Positions 43,501 through 54,594 of a DNA stretch of 64,000 nt are shown here, in pieces. The position numbers and the translations under genes are program-made. Origin of the DNA: Acanthochlamys bracteata. Lineage: Eukaryota; Streptophyta; Magnoliopsida; Pandanales; Velloziaceae. Under the pieces are notes generated by a model. That model was not told the origin of the DNA. It saw only the letters and a list, made by a program, of their open reading frames with translations, and searched no databases. Within the stretch, counting starts at the first letter, position 1. Each line of letters opens with the position of its first letter. Location: NCBI GenBank assembly GCA_019914995.1, contig CM034127.1, forward strand, positions 1,488,001 to 1,552,000, read 5' to 3'.

Positions 43501-43868
43501 ATTGCAGAACAGATAGCTGCAAGTTCAGCTTCAGAGTCTGCAATGGCTTGCCGCAACTGAGCTCTAGATCTATTTGCGTGGTCTACCTTTCTTCTGTATA
43601 CCTCAAGGCATTCGCGTTCTAGGTCAAGCAATAATTTGTCCCTCTCTTGATCTGATTCTCCTACTTCATCCCATATGACCTGATGCAAAAGAAAACTACA
43701 TCATCTAGAACAAGTATGCCTTTGCAGAAAACAAAGAAAAGAAGAAGCAAGTAAATTTAACAGTGAACATGAAAATTTGCATCAAATTTAGATAACCTGA
43801 AGCTCGCATAGAAGCGTTCCACAGGTTGTTTCCATTTGGAGGATTTGGTCATTTACGATGCTGCCCAT
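40573..43868 (-). CDS. MAP65-3: 65-kDa microtubule-associated protein, MAP65-3 (PLEIADE)-like
   Basis: Twelve exons on the minus strand: 43868-43797, 43679-43473, 43260-43021, 42937-42728, 42663-42508, 42412-42253, 42164-42013, 41925-41838, 41710-41637, 41545-41471, 41391-41154 and 41057-40573. They total 718 residues. The start [20 protein letters not shown] and the exon 2 segments [14 protein letters not shown] and [16 protein letters not shown] match MAP65-3 better than MAP65-1. Heptad-rich coiled coil covers most of the protein. The microtubule-binding region is marked by [20 protein letters not shown], then [18 protein letters not shown]. The Ser/Thr/Pro-rich tail carries [11 protein letters not shown] and APKTP, typical of CDK/MAPK sites. 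Family members cross-link antiparallel microtubules, and MAP65-3 acts at the phragmoplast midzone in cytokinesis. Arabidopsis MAP65-3 has 707 residues; MAP65-4 is the main alternative. Confidence 0.9.
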
Positions 43869-44660
43869 TATAAACAATTATCTGCAAGACAAGTGTTTCC
43901 GTCAGAAATAGGTACAATCTTTTCATAAGAACATCTAAGGAAAAAGAAGGCAAGCAATTTTTCTATAAAATCAACAAGAAGCTACACTAATTTTAACCTC
44001 ACAGCAAGCCATTTTTTTCCTACTTCTATACTCCTTTGCTTGCTCCTGTTACGAAGTGATTCTCAAATAACACAACGATTTCGCCAAGAAATGGGGAAAA
44101 AAAAGAAAAAAAAAAAGAAAGAAGCATTAATTCAGAAAACAGGTGCATGTTACAAAATGTAGCTTTTTGTAGCAACTAAAATTCTATGAGCTGTTGCACA
44201 GTGACAAATACCTACTTAAACTGTTGAGACATTAGCTAAATCTGTAATATCGTAGGTGTTGCGTTCAAAATCTAACCAGGAGAAGAATATTCAGCCTGCT
44301 ACAACTTGAGGTCTTAAATACCAACAGATTTGATTATAAATTCCTAGAACCTTCACAAATCTAAGAACTCTGCATAAACTCTCTCACTCTAATCCAATCC
44401 AGTAGCTAATCGATCAAACGAAATAGAATCGCGTAGAAACGAAAGAAGAAAATGGAAAGGCCCGGAAACAACGGGAAAATAGCTGATTCAAAAAATCGAC
44501 AAAATCTCAACAGCGCGATGACAAACAATTTGTGACAACAAATTCAATTAAAAGCAGAGTAATCAAACCTGAAACAGTTTTATCTACTTCAACGAATTTC
44601 TCAATGGCGTGCTTTGCCAGGATCGAAAGCTTGATCGAGAGAGTGTGGGTGTGTGAGAGC

Positions 44661-44905
44661 AAGAGCCGTTAAAAGAAATGAGCGTTAAGAGGGCAAAAGA
44701 TAATTGAATAGAGTGAAGAAGCTTTTAAAAGACCATAGTATACCCAGGACCAGGGTTCAATTTCTATTTCAAATTGCTCTACTAACCATTTTCTATTTCG
44801 CCGCAACGTTTTATTATAACATGTTCCGCCTACGTATCTTATTTTCATTAGTTGTCAACATAAACTGCGGCAATTGAAACGGTCGATGTGCCGTGTCGTT
44901 AACGG
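44661..44905 (-). promoter_or_regulatory. MSA-like AACGG cores upstream of the MAP65 gene
   Basis: On the minus strand TTTTAACGGCTC lies at about 44675-44664, one mismatch from the mitosis-specific activator consensus YCYAACGGYY. AACGG cores also occur on the plus strand at 44878-44882 and 44901-44905. MSA elements bind MYB3R factors and drive G2/M expression of cytokinesis genes, which fits a MAP65-3 promoter. Binding is inferred. Confidence 0.4.
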
Positions 44906-45139
44906 AGCTGAACGTCGCAGCAAAAGCGGAAAGTCGAACAGAATAACATTTTTGCAAAAGTAATGTATGGACTAGATTTGCAAAAATTCAAACATTTGAG
45001 GGCAGTCAGGACTCAGGAGTTCCGCGGAGAAGCGATTGGTTACACGTGGGTGTTCATGAATGGAATAGCTAACTGTACAAAACCTGCTGACTGCATTCAA
45101 CAGACACCAACAGGGATAACCAAAAATTTTGGAACTTTT

Positions 45140-45325
45140 AAAAATATTTTAGTTTTTTAAAGAAATAAGTTTTTTTTATTTTCAAAAAAATAATAAAAAT
45201 ATGTAAAAAAAATTTAAATACGTAAAATTTTTTTATATTTTTTAAATTTTTAATAATTTTTTTAAATATTTATAAAATATATATTTAAAAATATGAAATG
45301 TAAAATTAAAATAGTAAACTGTTTT
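45140..45325 (+). mobile_element. A/T-rich dispersed element, copy D (5' part missing)
   Basis: TTTTTAAAGAAATAAGTTTTT, ATATGTAAAAAAAATTT, TACGTAAAATTTTTTTATA and AAATATTTATAAAATATATATT follow in the family order. The GCGTTTG start is not seen. It lies between the MAP65 promoter and the CK2-beta 3' end. Confidence 0.45.
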
Positions 45326-45589
45326 GATATGAAAATATGAATGAGCTTGTTGAATATTTTAATCTTTTTGAGATTGGTAATTTAGGTCCTACTTATTTAA
45401 AGTGTGTTTATTTAGAGTAAATTTGAGTTTTAAAAAGTAAATTAAAATATTAAAATCTTTTAATAAAAATAAATTTTATGTTAATTGTATTAATAGTGAA
45501 TTTTAAAATTAAAATTAAAATTTTTTTATGATAAAAAAAAATTTATTTTATTTTTATTATCTTATATTAAAAATAATTTTAAAAAATAA

Positions 45590-45820
45590 AATTTGTGGCG
45601 TAGAAATACTCGCCCTTAGCTAAAATTTTCAATTCATTTTCATATTTTATTTCATATTGTAATAAAAGTTTATAATAATTTTATAAAATATTCAAAAAAA
45701 TTTATGTAATAAATTTTATTATTAATTATTTATATGTTTTAGATAAATAAATAAAATTTATTTTTTAAAGTCTCTAAATATTTTTTGTTTTTTATTTTCA
45801 AAACCGCTCAAACACCCCTT
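45590..45820 (-). mobile_element. Probable A/T-rich dispersed element, copy F, inverted
   Basis: Read on the minus strand, it starts GGGTGTTTGAGCGGTTTTG, runs through AAAATAAAAAACAAAAAATATTT and AAAAAATAAATTTTATT, and ends near GGGCGAGTATTTC. The end motifs fit the family, but the inside is diverged and a chance A/T resemblance is possible. Confidence 0.35.
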
Positions 45821-46461
45821 CTTCACAAACCAATGATCACTGCTGTACGCGCCATCTTCAAATAGACGACAGTTTGACGTACAAAGGCCTACACAAAGAT
45901 CAGATCATGGAAAGCCACATAAATTTGGGTAAAAACCTTTCTCTAAAACAACTTTCAATAAAATTAACCCTGAAGACCTTCTCCATCAGATAAAATGTAA
46001 CTACGCTAACAGCTTTCAAATTTAAAATGAAAAAAGAAAACCAACGACAAAATGATTCAAGCATTAACACTAGCTACTAGCACGATGTTACAGCTTACAA
46101 GCATTTCATTTCTCCAGATAGAAGTGGGCTCTAGAAGCTGTATTTTCACAGAACTGCGGCCAATTACAACGCTCAAATAATTGCTTAGCAAGTTCGCACA
46201 GACGGTGCTATACAAGCATCTTCTGAGGATTAAACAATTTGACGTTACGAGGGCCTAGCCAGAGAGTTAAACAAAATACCTCGATAGAATATATCAATAC
46301 ATTTCGCTGATCTTCTCAAAAACATAATCTTCAAAACTAGCTGCCTTTAACCAACCAGGCCTAGTATCCTCCATCCTTGCACACTTGCTCAGCCATCTAT
46401 GCTGAGACCAACCATTTAGTAGATGGCACAAATAGATTGCCACCACTAATGAATCTCAATC

Positions 46462-49400
46462 TCATGATGGCTTGTGGATCTTGAAACCAAACACTCTCGG
46501 AACATACTTTTGTGATGGCTTTTGAGGCTTCAAGTGTCCATACGTCATGAGAAACAGGTGTGGGAATGTGGTGCCAAAGTAAGCTCCATCAATGTCTAGG
46601 CCGAGTCAAAGAAAATACTAACAAGGTACAGCAATCGTGACATTTAGCTAGGCTTTAGGTGCTATTATAAAAAACAACTATACATTAAAAGAAAAAGAGC
46701 AAACATCATTATAACGCTTCTTAAACAATACAAGAGTAGCTATAAGTTGTCTAATTTAGATGCAATAGTAGTAGAGAGCAACCTTTAAGTTTGGCTCAAA
46801 CTACAGAAAATATCTGATAAATAAGAACTTGGCATACCAGGGTATGGTGCTAGCAATAAGTCTAACTTCTTAAGAATGATGCAAAAGAGAGATAAGCTTT
46901 ATCAGAATTGATTTGAAGCGATACGCACTGAATTTCTCAATATTAGCATTTTAAGATTGCTAGATTCAAACTAAAGGATACTGGCTTGGTACTTAGTTCT
47001 GGGGTAATATACATCTTCACACTTCGGGCAGTAGTTCTTGACTGTACTTGACCGAGGTATATCTGACTGTCCAACAGGAAGCCAGCTGACCGCAGCAATA
47101 AACTCTTGGGCACCTTCCAAAATCATAGTTCTTGTATTTATCGAGCTGCAAAAATATACCAACCAAAGAGGTCGCTCTACAGTTTCAAGCAAAAAAAGAA
47201 TTTGCAACAAAAGAAAAAGTGATACTTCCATAGATGCCTAACTCTCCTACCATTGCAGCCATTCCTTTTGTGGTTAATATATACCGCACATGAATCAAGC
47301 CGTATAGCATCTCAGCTGCTGATTCAACCAATTCATTTTGCTCTTCTGTAAACATATCACCTGAGTACAAAAAAATAGTAGATCAGCGGACAACCATGTA
47401 AACAAACTAAACAAAACCTTGCCCCAATGTGCCCATGATTGACAACAATGTTAAGGTTCCACAATCTTTGACTAAAGAACAAAAGGAAACATGCAATAAA
47501 AAGCAGTGAAGTCCATTGCGGCTGCCACCACCACCACAATAGCAACGAAACTATAAGTGAAAAAGGAAAAATAATTCAATCATCCAAATTAAGTGAAAAG
47601 AGGTCAAGAAGAAATCTAATAATGACCTCACCAGCTACGACCCTTTAGGGTAGATAAAATGAAAAAGGAACTTACCATGCGAGGATTCAACATCCAATAT
47701 TAGGTCCAGAGCATAGTCATAGTAGGGGACTTGATTGCCTAACCCGCAGAGGTTAAAATCATCTTGAATATACTCATCATCAACCTCACAGAAGAACTCA
47801 TTCCCTCTCAGGTTGCAGAACCATGAAATCCAAGATGTGTCCTCCCCATCTGAACCACTGACATCAGAATTTTCGGTATCTGTTTCTGATTCTTCTGCAG
47901 GAAAAAGTGTCTGAAGCTAGTCAAAGAAAATATCAACTTAAATGTGAAGTTAAGTGAGAACGTATAAAGACTACTTGCAAATTTTAGAGGGGGAAAAAAG
48001 ATTTTAGAGGTTCGCTGCTTCCCATGAAACTTTAGTAAAAACTAGAGTAACTACTTACAGATGTGGTGTCAATTACGCAAACTTAATAGAATACATTAAA
48101 TGAAATAGACTTGAAGTAATACCATCATCTACTCGAATAGGTTTGAAAATTGCATCCTATTAGCAACCTACATGACTAAACCTTGCATAATATCCTCTTT
48201 GGAGACGGTCTTGGGTAACAATTTACCAAACATTTTGTGGACCTCAAAAAATGCATAGAAGCTTGTAACCATGAAATAGTGTTTCGGTTATACACAAGAT
48301 ACCAAACCTCCTTCTTTATTAGGTTCCTAATCTTTTACAAGATTCTATCACACACTCTATCTCAACTAATTACCAATATATAATAGCGATCGTATTCAAT
48401 CACGGATTCCAAATTTCCAAGATCAAGTAAGAATTTGGGAGAGAGATACCACTGAATTGGTTACAGCAGCAATAAAACCCTAACTTGACATTCTAAGAGT
48501 AATGTCTTCCTGCCAATCCAAAAACTATGAGAGATTATGTAGACAGCAGTATGGTGTCACCCTCATCTTCCACTGAATATATAATTTTGGAGCAAAGTAA
48601 CAAGGGGAATACGAAACGTAAGGACACCTGTCTTCCACTCAATCTTGGGCCATACTTTGGATAACTGATGGGCCTAGACACTAAAGTAGATTTGTGAAAG
48701 TTGTGAACCTACCCGGTGTCCTTAGAGAATAAAGTTGAAGGATCAGCAGACTTAACTCTGTCAATCCTCTTAATCTTCTAAGTTTTTCTTAATTAAAAAA
48801 TAATAATAATAATAAATAAATAAGCTTAGCATTTGACGAGAAAGATGAAAGACATGGAAAGATTACATTCAATCAACCTTCAAAAATCAATCTCATTCCA
48901 TATATTTAGCTCTTCAAGCAAATATAGTCTCCATCCCTTGTTTTGTTGATTAAACTCTTCACCAGGGAGCTAAGAAGGAACGCCTCTTCTTCCACAAGCA
49001 TACTAAACCTAAAAAATCCACAAAAGCCAAGCCTACCATGGAGACTAGGCTACAAGTGTAAGTCTTAATTCCACTAAGGTCACCAACGGAAAGCCTCCAA
49101 TTAATCTCCTTAATAATAAAAGGTCAGCAACATAGTGGTTTTCTGCATGCGAAAAGGTGGACTAAATGCAACCGAATGCATGTCTCCCAATTACTTACCA
49201 ATTACTAAGCTCATTGACGGTATCTCTTGCAAACAAAGAGCTTAAGCTCAATCTATGCTGAGCCACCAAATTAATCCCATGAAGAAAGTTAGCTAGCAAT
49301 GATTGAGCTTAAGCAAAATCCTAGGTTGAGCATTTCATTTTGTTCAAGCGTATAAACTGACAAATAGCAGATACTTGAACAGATTGCAACACAATATGCT

Positions 49401-51315
49401 TTTTTGAATTTTGATTATGACATAAGAAAATCCGAAGTAATTAAACTGAAGAATGCGCTTTTAATGCAGGAATAAGATATAAACAATTGTAAAGTAGGGG
49501 AATACGGAATTTGAACATCTGACTTCTTGGCCTAAATACAGGAGCCTAAATACGGAATTAGTTGTGACAGTGTCATTAAAAAGATGAGATTCCTATTGTT
49601 TTTTATTCAGACTACTTTCTAAAAGCTCAATGTATTGTTTTACATGTCCAGGCAAGCAAGTTCACTATTATCCTCCTTGGCGTAAAGGTCACAGAAAACT
49701 TCAAGCCTCCAAAGGAATAGACATTATATCCAGTAAAAACCAACCTCTAGAGATCTCTACCTACTACGGCATGTGTTCCTTCTCAGGAACTCCACCCCTT
49801 TAATCGAATCTACAAGGATCCATTTCCAGCACTACTAACGTCGACTCCTAGTCCTATCCTAAGATACACTAGCAGGATGCAGTTATGAATTGCATTACTA
49901 GCAGGATGAGGTTATGCATTGCGTTCAAGCATACACCATTGCCAAACCAATATACCATTATACCATATTGGCTAATGAATTCTCGAACGCCAGTATACTC
50001 TATTTAAAACCATGTCTTCAATAAGATCATGATTGGCTAAATCTTTCTTTACAGTTTCCATTCATTTTCTAGGCCTTCATCTAACCCTTTTAATATATAA
50101 TAACCCAACATGCTTAGCTTGCAACAAAGCAATAAAACTGCCACAAGTCATACTGTGGTAGAAGGACCAAAACAACCTAGATGAAACCTCCAACAAAGAC
50201 TTAACAATATTAACGATCTCATGAAAATATTGTTTTACAGTAAGAACAAAATGGTGTGTAAGAATCCATGCAGCCGATTCCATCTAATGAGGTAAATGCT
50301 TGGCTATATCGTTGTACTATGCACTAGTGCAATGCTCAATTCAAACTTCATAATCATAACCTTGGTGACACAAAATTCAAGCTTCTAACAAGAGTATAAC
50401 CCTACATTTTCACAAAGAATGCTGTCTAAAGACAGCTCAGCAAGAACTAACACCGCATCTGTGCAGAAGACTCATACAAGTACCAAGATATCAGAATACT
50501 TGCCTATTCAACTTTACCTAACATGAATCAATATAAAACCAGAAAACATTCTTAAATGTAGCACTTAAATGCACACGTGGTGATTCAAATTACTCAATTT
50601 TCTAACATTCATCTAGAACAAAAGGCATTTGTTCAGCAGTTCATTCATTTCAAATAACATAAAACCAGAAAATAATTCTTAAATGTAGCACTTAAATGCA
50701 CACGTGGTGATTCAAATTACTCAACTAACATTCATCTAGAACAAAAGGCATTTGTTCAGCAGTTCATTCATTTCAAATAACATAAAACCAGAAAATCATT
50801 CTTAAATGTAGCACTTAAATGCACACATGGTGATTCAAATTACTCAATTTCTAACATTCATCTAGAACAAAAGGCATTTGTTCAGCAGTTCAATCATTTC
50901 AAATAACAACTAGAACGCAAACATACACAAAGAAAAATCCACACTTCTAAACAACTACCAATTCCAACATTCACCAATAATGCAGCATTTTAGTCTCCCC
51001 CCTCCATCAACACCAAAATTCAAAACGCAAGTACAAACGAAATCTTGAAAATCAACAAATTAACCAAGTGATCAGTCGATCAGTGAGCTACTCACCATCT
51101 GAGGCTTTCGTTTTCGAAATAAATCTCTGATCACGGTGGTCAGCATGGTGGTGTTTGTTTCCGCCGCCAGCGGCAGCAGCTGACGTCGAGGACCGATCCT
51201 TCAAATCTTTCCCTCCGTTGATCCCTCGCGACGTAGACGGCGAAGATCTCTCCAGCTGCTTATCTAACGCCTCGTTTATTCTCTTTCGATCCATCGAACC
51301 TCGATCCCTGTACAT
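46462..51315 (-). CDS. CKB: Casein kinase 2 regulatory subunit beta (CKB), frameshifted in the zinc-binding exon
   Basis: Five exons on the minus strand: 51315-51096, 47894-47676, 47360-47251, 47145-46982 and 46595-46462. The parts match plant CK2 beta: [104 protein letters not shown] and [22 protein letters not shown]2 beta dimerises through its zinc finger and docks CK2 catalytic subunits. After CCGQ the sequence runs two bases short of the usual codons for PCLPVGQ (about 47079-47086). The frame then shifts and meets TGA at 47017-47019, giving about 225 residues instead of about 282 and losing the second Cys pair (CPKC). All other splice sites and exons look functional. Either this is a recently disabled copy or the assembly has an error. 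The intron 46981-46596 is U12-type. Confidence 0.85.
46596..46981 (-). other. U12-type (minor spliceosome) GT-AG intron in the CK2-beta gene
   Basis: The donor reads CCA|GTATCCTTTAG, an exact match to the U12 donor consensus RTATCCTTT. Near the acceptor CCTAG|AC, TTCTTTGAC matches the U12 branch-site consensus TTCCTTRAC with one mismatch, and the branch A (46606) is 10 nt before the intron end. There is no strong U2 polypyrimidine tract. The junction restores KYQA-NIDGAYFG. Confidence 0.75.
47895..50532 (-). other. Large first intron of the CK2-beta gene
   Basis: The intron spans 51095-47895, about 3.2 kb. Apart from a tandem repeat near its 5' end it holds only short open frames without recognisable similarity. 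No embedded gene or coding transposon is seen. Confidence 0.55.
50533..50908. repeat. Three-copy tandem repeat of about 125 bp
   Basis: Units start at 50533, 50659 and 50782 with ATAAAACCAGAAAA. Each contains CTTAAATGTAGCACTTAAAT and GGCATTTGTTCAGCAGTTCA. The copies differ by a few substitutions and small indels (periods 126 and 123). They lie in CK2-beta intron 1. Confidence 0.95.
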
Positions 51316-51516
51316 CCCAAACAATCCACCACCACCTCTCTTGAAAGCAAATCAATCAATCGATCAACCGAAAAAGATGAGATAAATAATCTGACATCTT
51401 GGGGTTTAAAACCCTAGATAAAAATGACTAATCGACTTAGATTGAAGAACAACATGGAGAAATTAGATTTCTTTCAAAGACAAGAAGAAAAGAAGATTGG
51501 GAGAGAAAGAGAGAGA

Positions 51517-51531
51517 GCGCGCGCGCGCGCG
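51517..51531. repeat. (GC)n run beside a (GA)n tract
   Basis: Fifteen bases of strictly alternating GC follow GAGAGAAAGAGAGAGA. This lies about 200 bp upstream of the CK2-beta start codon, likely in the leader or core promoter. It is a marked outlier in A/T-rich flanks. Confidence 0.9.
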
Positions 51532-51609
51532 AGGGCAGGGATCGTAATTTTGGAGAAATCTGAGACTTACAACTGATTAAAGCTTTGGATTTTTGTGGGA
51601 GAACTTTTC

Positions 51610-51800
51610 TCTCCAACTTTTTATTTTTAATTTTTAATAAACTTTTTAAAATATTCTATAGAATTTTAAAAAAAATTTTGTAGTAAAAAAAGTTCTAATG
51701 AAATTTTTTTAATAATAATTTTTATGATTTTTTAAAAAAAAATAAATTTTCAAAATATTTTCAAAATTTTTAAAAAAAAATTTTTTTTTTCAATAAACAA
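51610..51800. repeat. A/T-rich block, possibly a degraded family member
   Basis: Runs such as AATTTTTAATAAACTTTTTAA and long A and T tracts resemble the inside of the dispersed element, and GGATATTTGGCATTG (minus strand) lies at one edge. The match is weak. Confidence 0.25.
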
Positions 51801-52174
51801 TGCCAAATATCCTCTGAACCGAGAGGTCAGGTGTTGAACGACCTATACAGCGTTACTGTTGTTCTACCAATCAGATCTCACTAAGGTCCTTGTTTCAAAT
51901 ACAAGAATAATTAAGTTTTACGATACTTAATTTTGTAAGTTTTGATAAAAATAAATTTCAATAAAAATAATATTTAAAATAATCATTGAAATATGTAAAA
52001 TAAAATTTAAAATAAATTTTTATAAAAATAAAATTCGGTATGGAAATAAAAATAAAATTTAAAGTAAAAACTAAAATATATAAAAAAATCAAATTTAAAA
52101 TTTTAAAAAATAAATAAAATTTAATGTATTTGAAACAAACTTTAACTCAGTGCATAGCTTATCGTCTGCTTATC

Positions 52175-52388
52175 AACTTTTTTTTCATTTCATATTTTTT
52201 AATATATATTTTATAAATATAAAAAAAAATTATTTAAAAATTTAAAAAATATAAAAAAAATTCTATGAAATGAAAATTTTTTATTATATATTTTTTTTAA
52301 AAAAATAAAATTTGTTTTTTTAAAAAAATAAAAATATTTTTTATTTTAAAAAAACTCTATTTAATAAATAATTTCAAACGCCCGTTAC
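52175..52388 (-). mobile_element. A/T-rich dispersed element, copy E, inverted
   Basis: On the minus strand it starts AACGGGCGTTTGAAATTATTT and follows copies A and B closely: AAAATAAAAAATATTTTTATT, AATATATAATAAAAAATTTT, TATTTATAAAATATATATTA and AAAAATATGAAATG. It lies in the shared upstream region of the CK2-beta and COX23-like genes. Confidence 0.55.
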
Positions 52389-52574
52389 ACCACAGGCCAA
52401 ACTTTAGATAAGCCAGGCTATGGCCCGTCAGCCCAAAATAAAAAATAAACCGACGAATGTAACAACAAAAGTCCATTTGGCGCCCAAGTTCTCGAAGTAT
52501 TACAGGAATGTCCTAACTTCTTCAAATTGAATCGAAATTGTTCTTCTTTAGTTCGCCAGAGATTGGGGAACAAG

Positions 52575-54188
52575 ATGTCTTCTTCGAGATCTTCTTCTGC
52601 GGCGCCGGCGTACCCTAGCGCAGCAAGGATCGCCGACTCTCCTTGCTATCCGCAGTACTCCGCTTCTCTCAAATGTATATGTTATTTTTCTGTTATGAAT
52701 TGAAACCATGATTCATTTTTGAGTTTATCTTATTAGTCTTGTTACTTCGTCTGAGATCAAAAGTTAATTGCTACAGGTCTTTGAGTTACACAATTCGAGT
52801 TAAGCGTAGGGTAATCCTATCTTGCTTTGGTGGTTTATGTTTCACTCTGCTTAAGTAATAGCTCTTTTACAAACTAGTAATCCGCTTTGTAATTGATAAT
52901 AGAGATGATAGTGGTCGTAGTAAAGATATGGTATTTAATGGAAAAGGATGGCAAGGCTAGCCTACATACTTAGCAAGATAAGTATATGGGTGTTGCTAGT
53001 TCGGGCGAAAGGCTTTATCTTGTGGTAATGAAAGAAAGTTGACATTCATCATGTTTATTTTGTTGCTGCTGAGCAATTTGCAGTGATTGATCCAATGCAT
53101 GGGAAACACCTAGGATTTATCATTGCACCTTCAAATCTCTTAGTTAAATGATGCACTACTTGACTAAATAATTGATAATACTGATACTGAAAAGGAAGCA
53201 TAACTTTGTTGGAATTATTACTTTTTATGTGATGTTTTTCACTTGTTCCGAAAGTATTACGAGCAGAGGCTGGTATTACTAGCCTCATCATCTACATTAT
53301 AAAAAGTTGAAAGCAAGTTACTTTGTTGTATACAATAGTATGTTGTTGTAAATCTCATCGCAAACAATGCAGGCCTAGAGGAGTCTAATCAAGACAAGAG
53401 CAAATGCCAACAACAATTTGATAATTACAAAGAATGTAAAAAGAAAGAGGTATTTTCTTTCTAATGCTAGGCCGTTGCCCTTCATATGAGTTTTAATAAT
53501 ATTGTTCTAAGTATGACCTCCTTTAGGTTGGCTTTGGTGTGTAATTGTAGGACTATTTTGTTATTCGTCAAATTAACTTGAGAGAGCCCTTCTTCGGCTA
53601 AATGTATCTTTTGCTTATTTGTTGGTTGAAATTTGTTCGTGTCTTGGGTGGATTACGAGCTTATGGTTGGAAGTTTTGCAAGTTAATTGGAATTTGCATC
53701 TCATGTAATTGGTATGAGTTTATGACTTGATTTTGTTTTTAAATCCATGGTATTAGTGTCTTAGCTTGAACTTGTTTTGATGGCACTGGATAAGATCACA
53801 GAGCGTATCAGTTGAGGACTTGAGCCCTGATTCTTTAGCTTCCTGAAACACATTTCAACAAGCAGGAGCAGTTTATACTTTTTGAAAGTAAAACTTTGAA
53901 GTAGTACATGTTGGTTTCAACAAATAGTCTACATTGGATACCACTGTTATGCTGAGTCAAGTTTTTGTGTTTGCTTTCTGTGAAAAATTGAGATTGGACT
54001 TTGTGTGTTTTGTGAAATGATGAAGGATGGAGATGTTGTGCATAGTCGTTTGGCATTTCATATATCCATTTATATTCCGCTCATGATGACTGGTATTGCA
54101 TTCTTTTTGCAAAATGACGATTTCGTTTTGCATTGTGCAGAGAGAGGCTCGCTTGGAACGCAATAGGAGTAGGTCTTTTTTCTCATGA
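52575..54188 (+). CDS. COX23: Twin CX9C mitochondrial protein, COX23/CHCHD7-like
   Basis: Three exons, 52575-52674, 53373-53449 and 54141-54188, encode 74 residues; this is too short and split for simple ORF detection. The CHCH domain has two CX9C motifs: C-YPQYSASLK-C and C-QQQFDNYKE-C. The second Cys of the first motif is split by intron 1. The tail KKKEREARLERNRSRSFFS is typical of plant COX23. Such proteins are imported into the mitochondrial intermembrane space and oxidised by Mia40/Erv1; COX23 supports cytochrome c oxidase assembly. All four cysteines are present. The gene is divergent from CK2-beta, with a site II box (AGCCCA, 52430) upstream. Confidence 0.9.
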
Positions 54189-54594
54189 GTCCAACTAAAG
54201 AATGTGGTCTAGGAACTGTATCTTGATTGCCTAGAAGGCGATTTGAAGGAAGAATATGATATTTCTGAAGATGTACTAGCAGGTCAATACTTTTTGTTCA
54301 GCAGCAGCATAATCCTGGAAGAACGTTTGTTATACTAATCATGTATATGCTAGAATCTTGCTCATATATTTTAGCCACCTTCCCTCATGCAATAATATGA
54401 CAGTAGCAAATGTAGATGATTGTCAATTAGAAATATGTATGTGTGTATATACGACATGTACTCTTCTTGATTTTCTGTGTTCAGTGTTTCTGCTATCAGT
54501 CTAGATATAGAATTCTTTTCTGAAATAAAAGAAGAAAGAATGGTTTGGGAAGTCACCAAAATAACTGTCAAGCTCTAGGATTGCAATTCTCCCA

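Noticed and set aside
44963..45160. Open frame of 65 codons upstream of the MAP65 gene
   Set aside because: No similarity recognised, no splice context, and it runs into the A/T-rich element; judged a chance frame.
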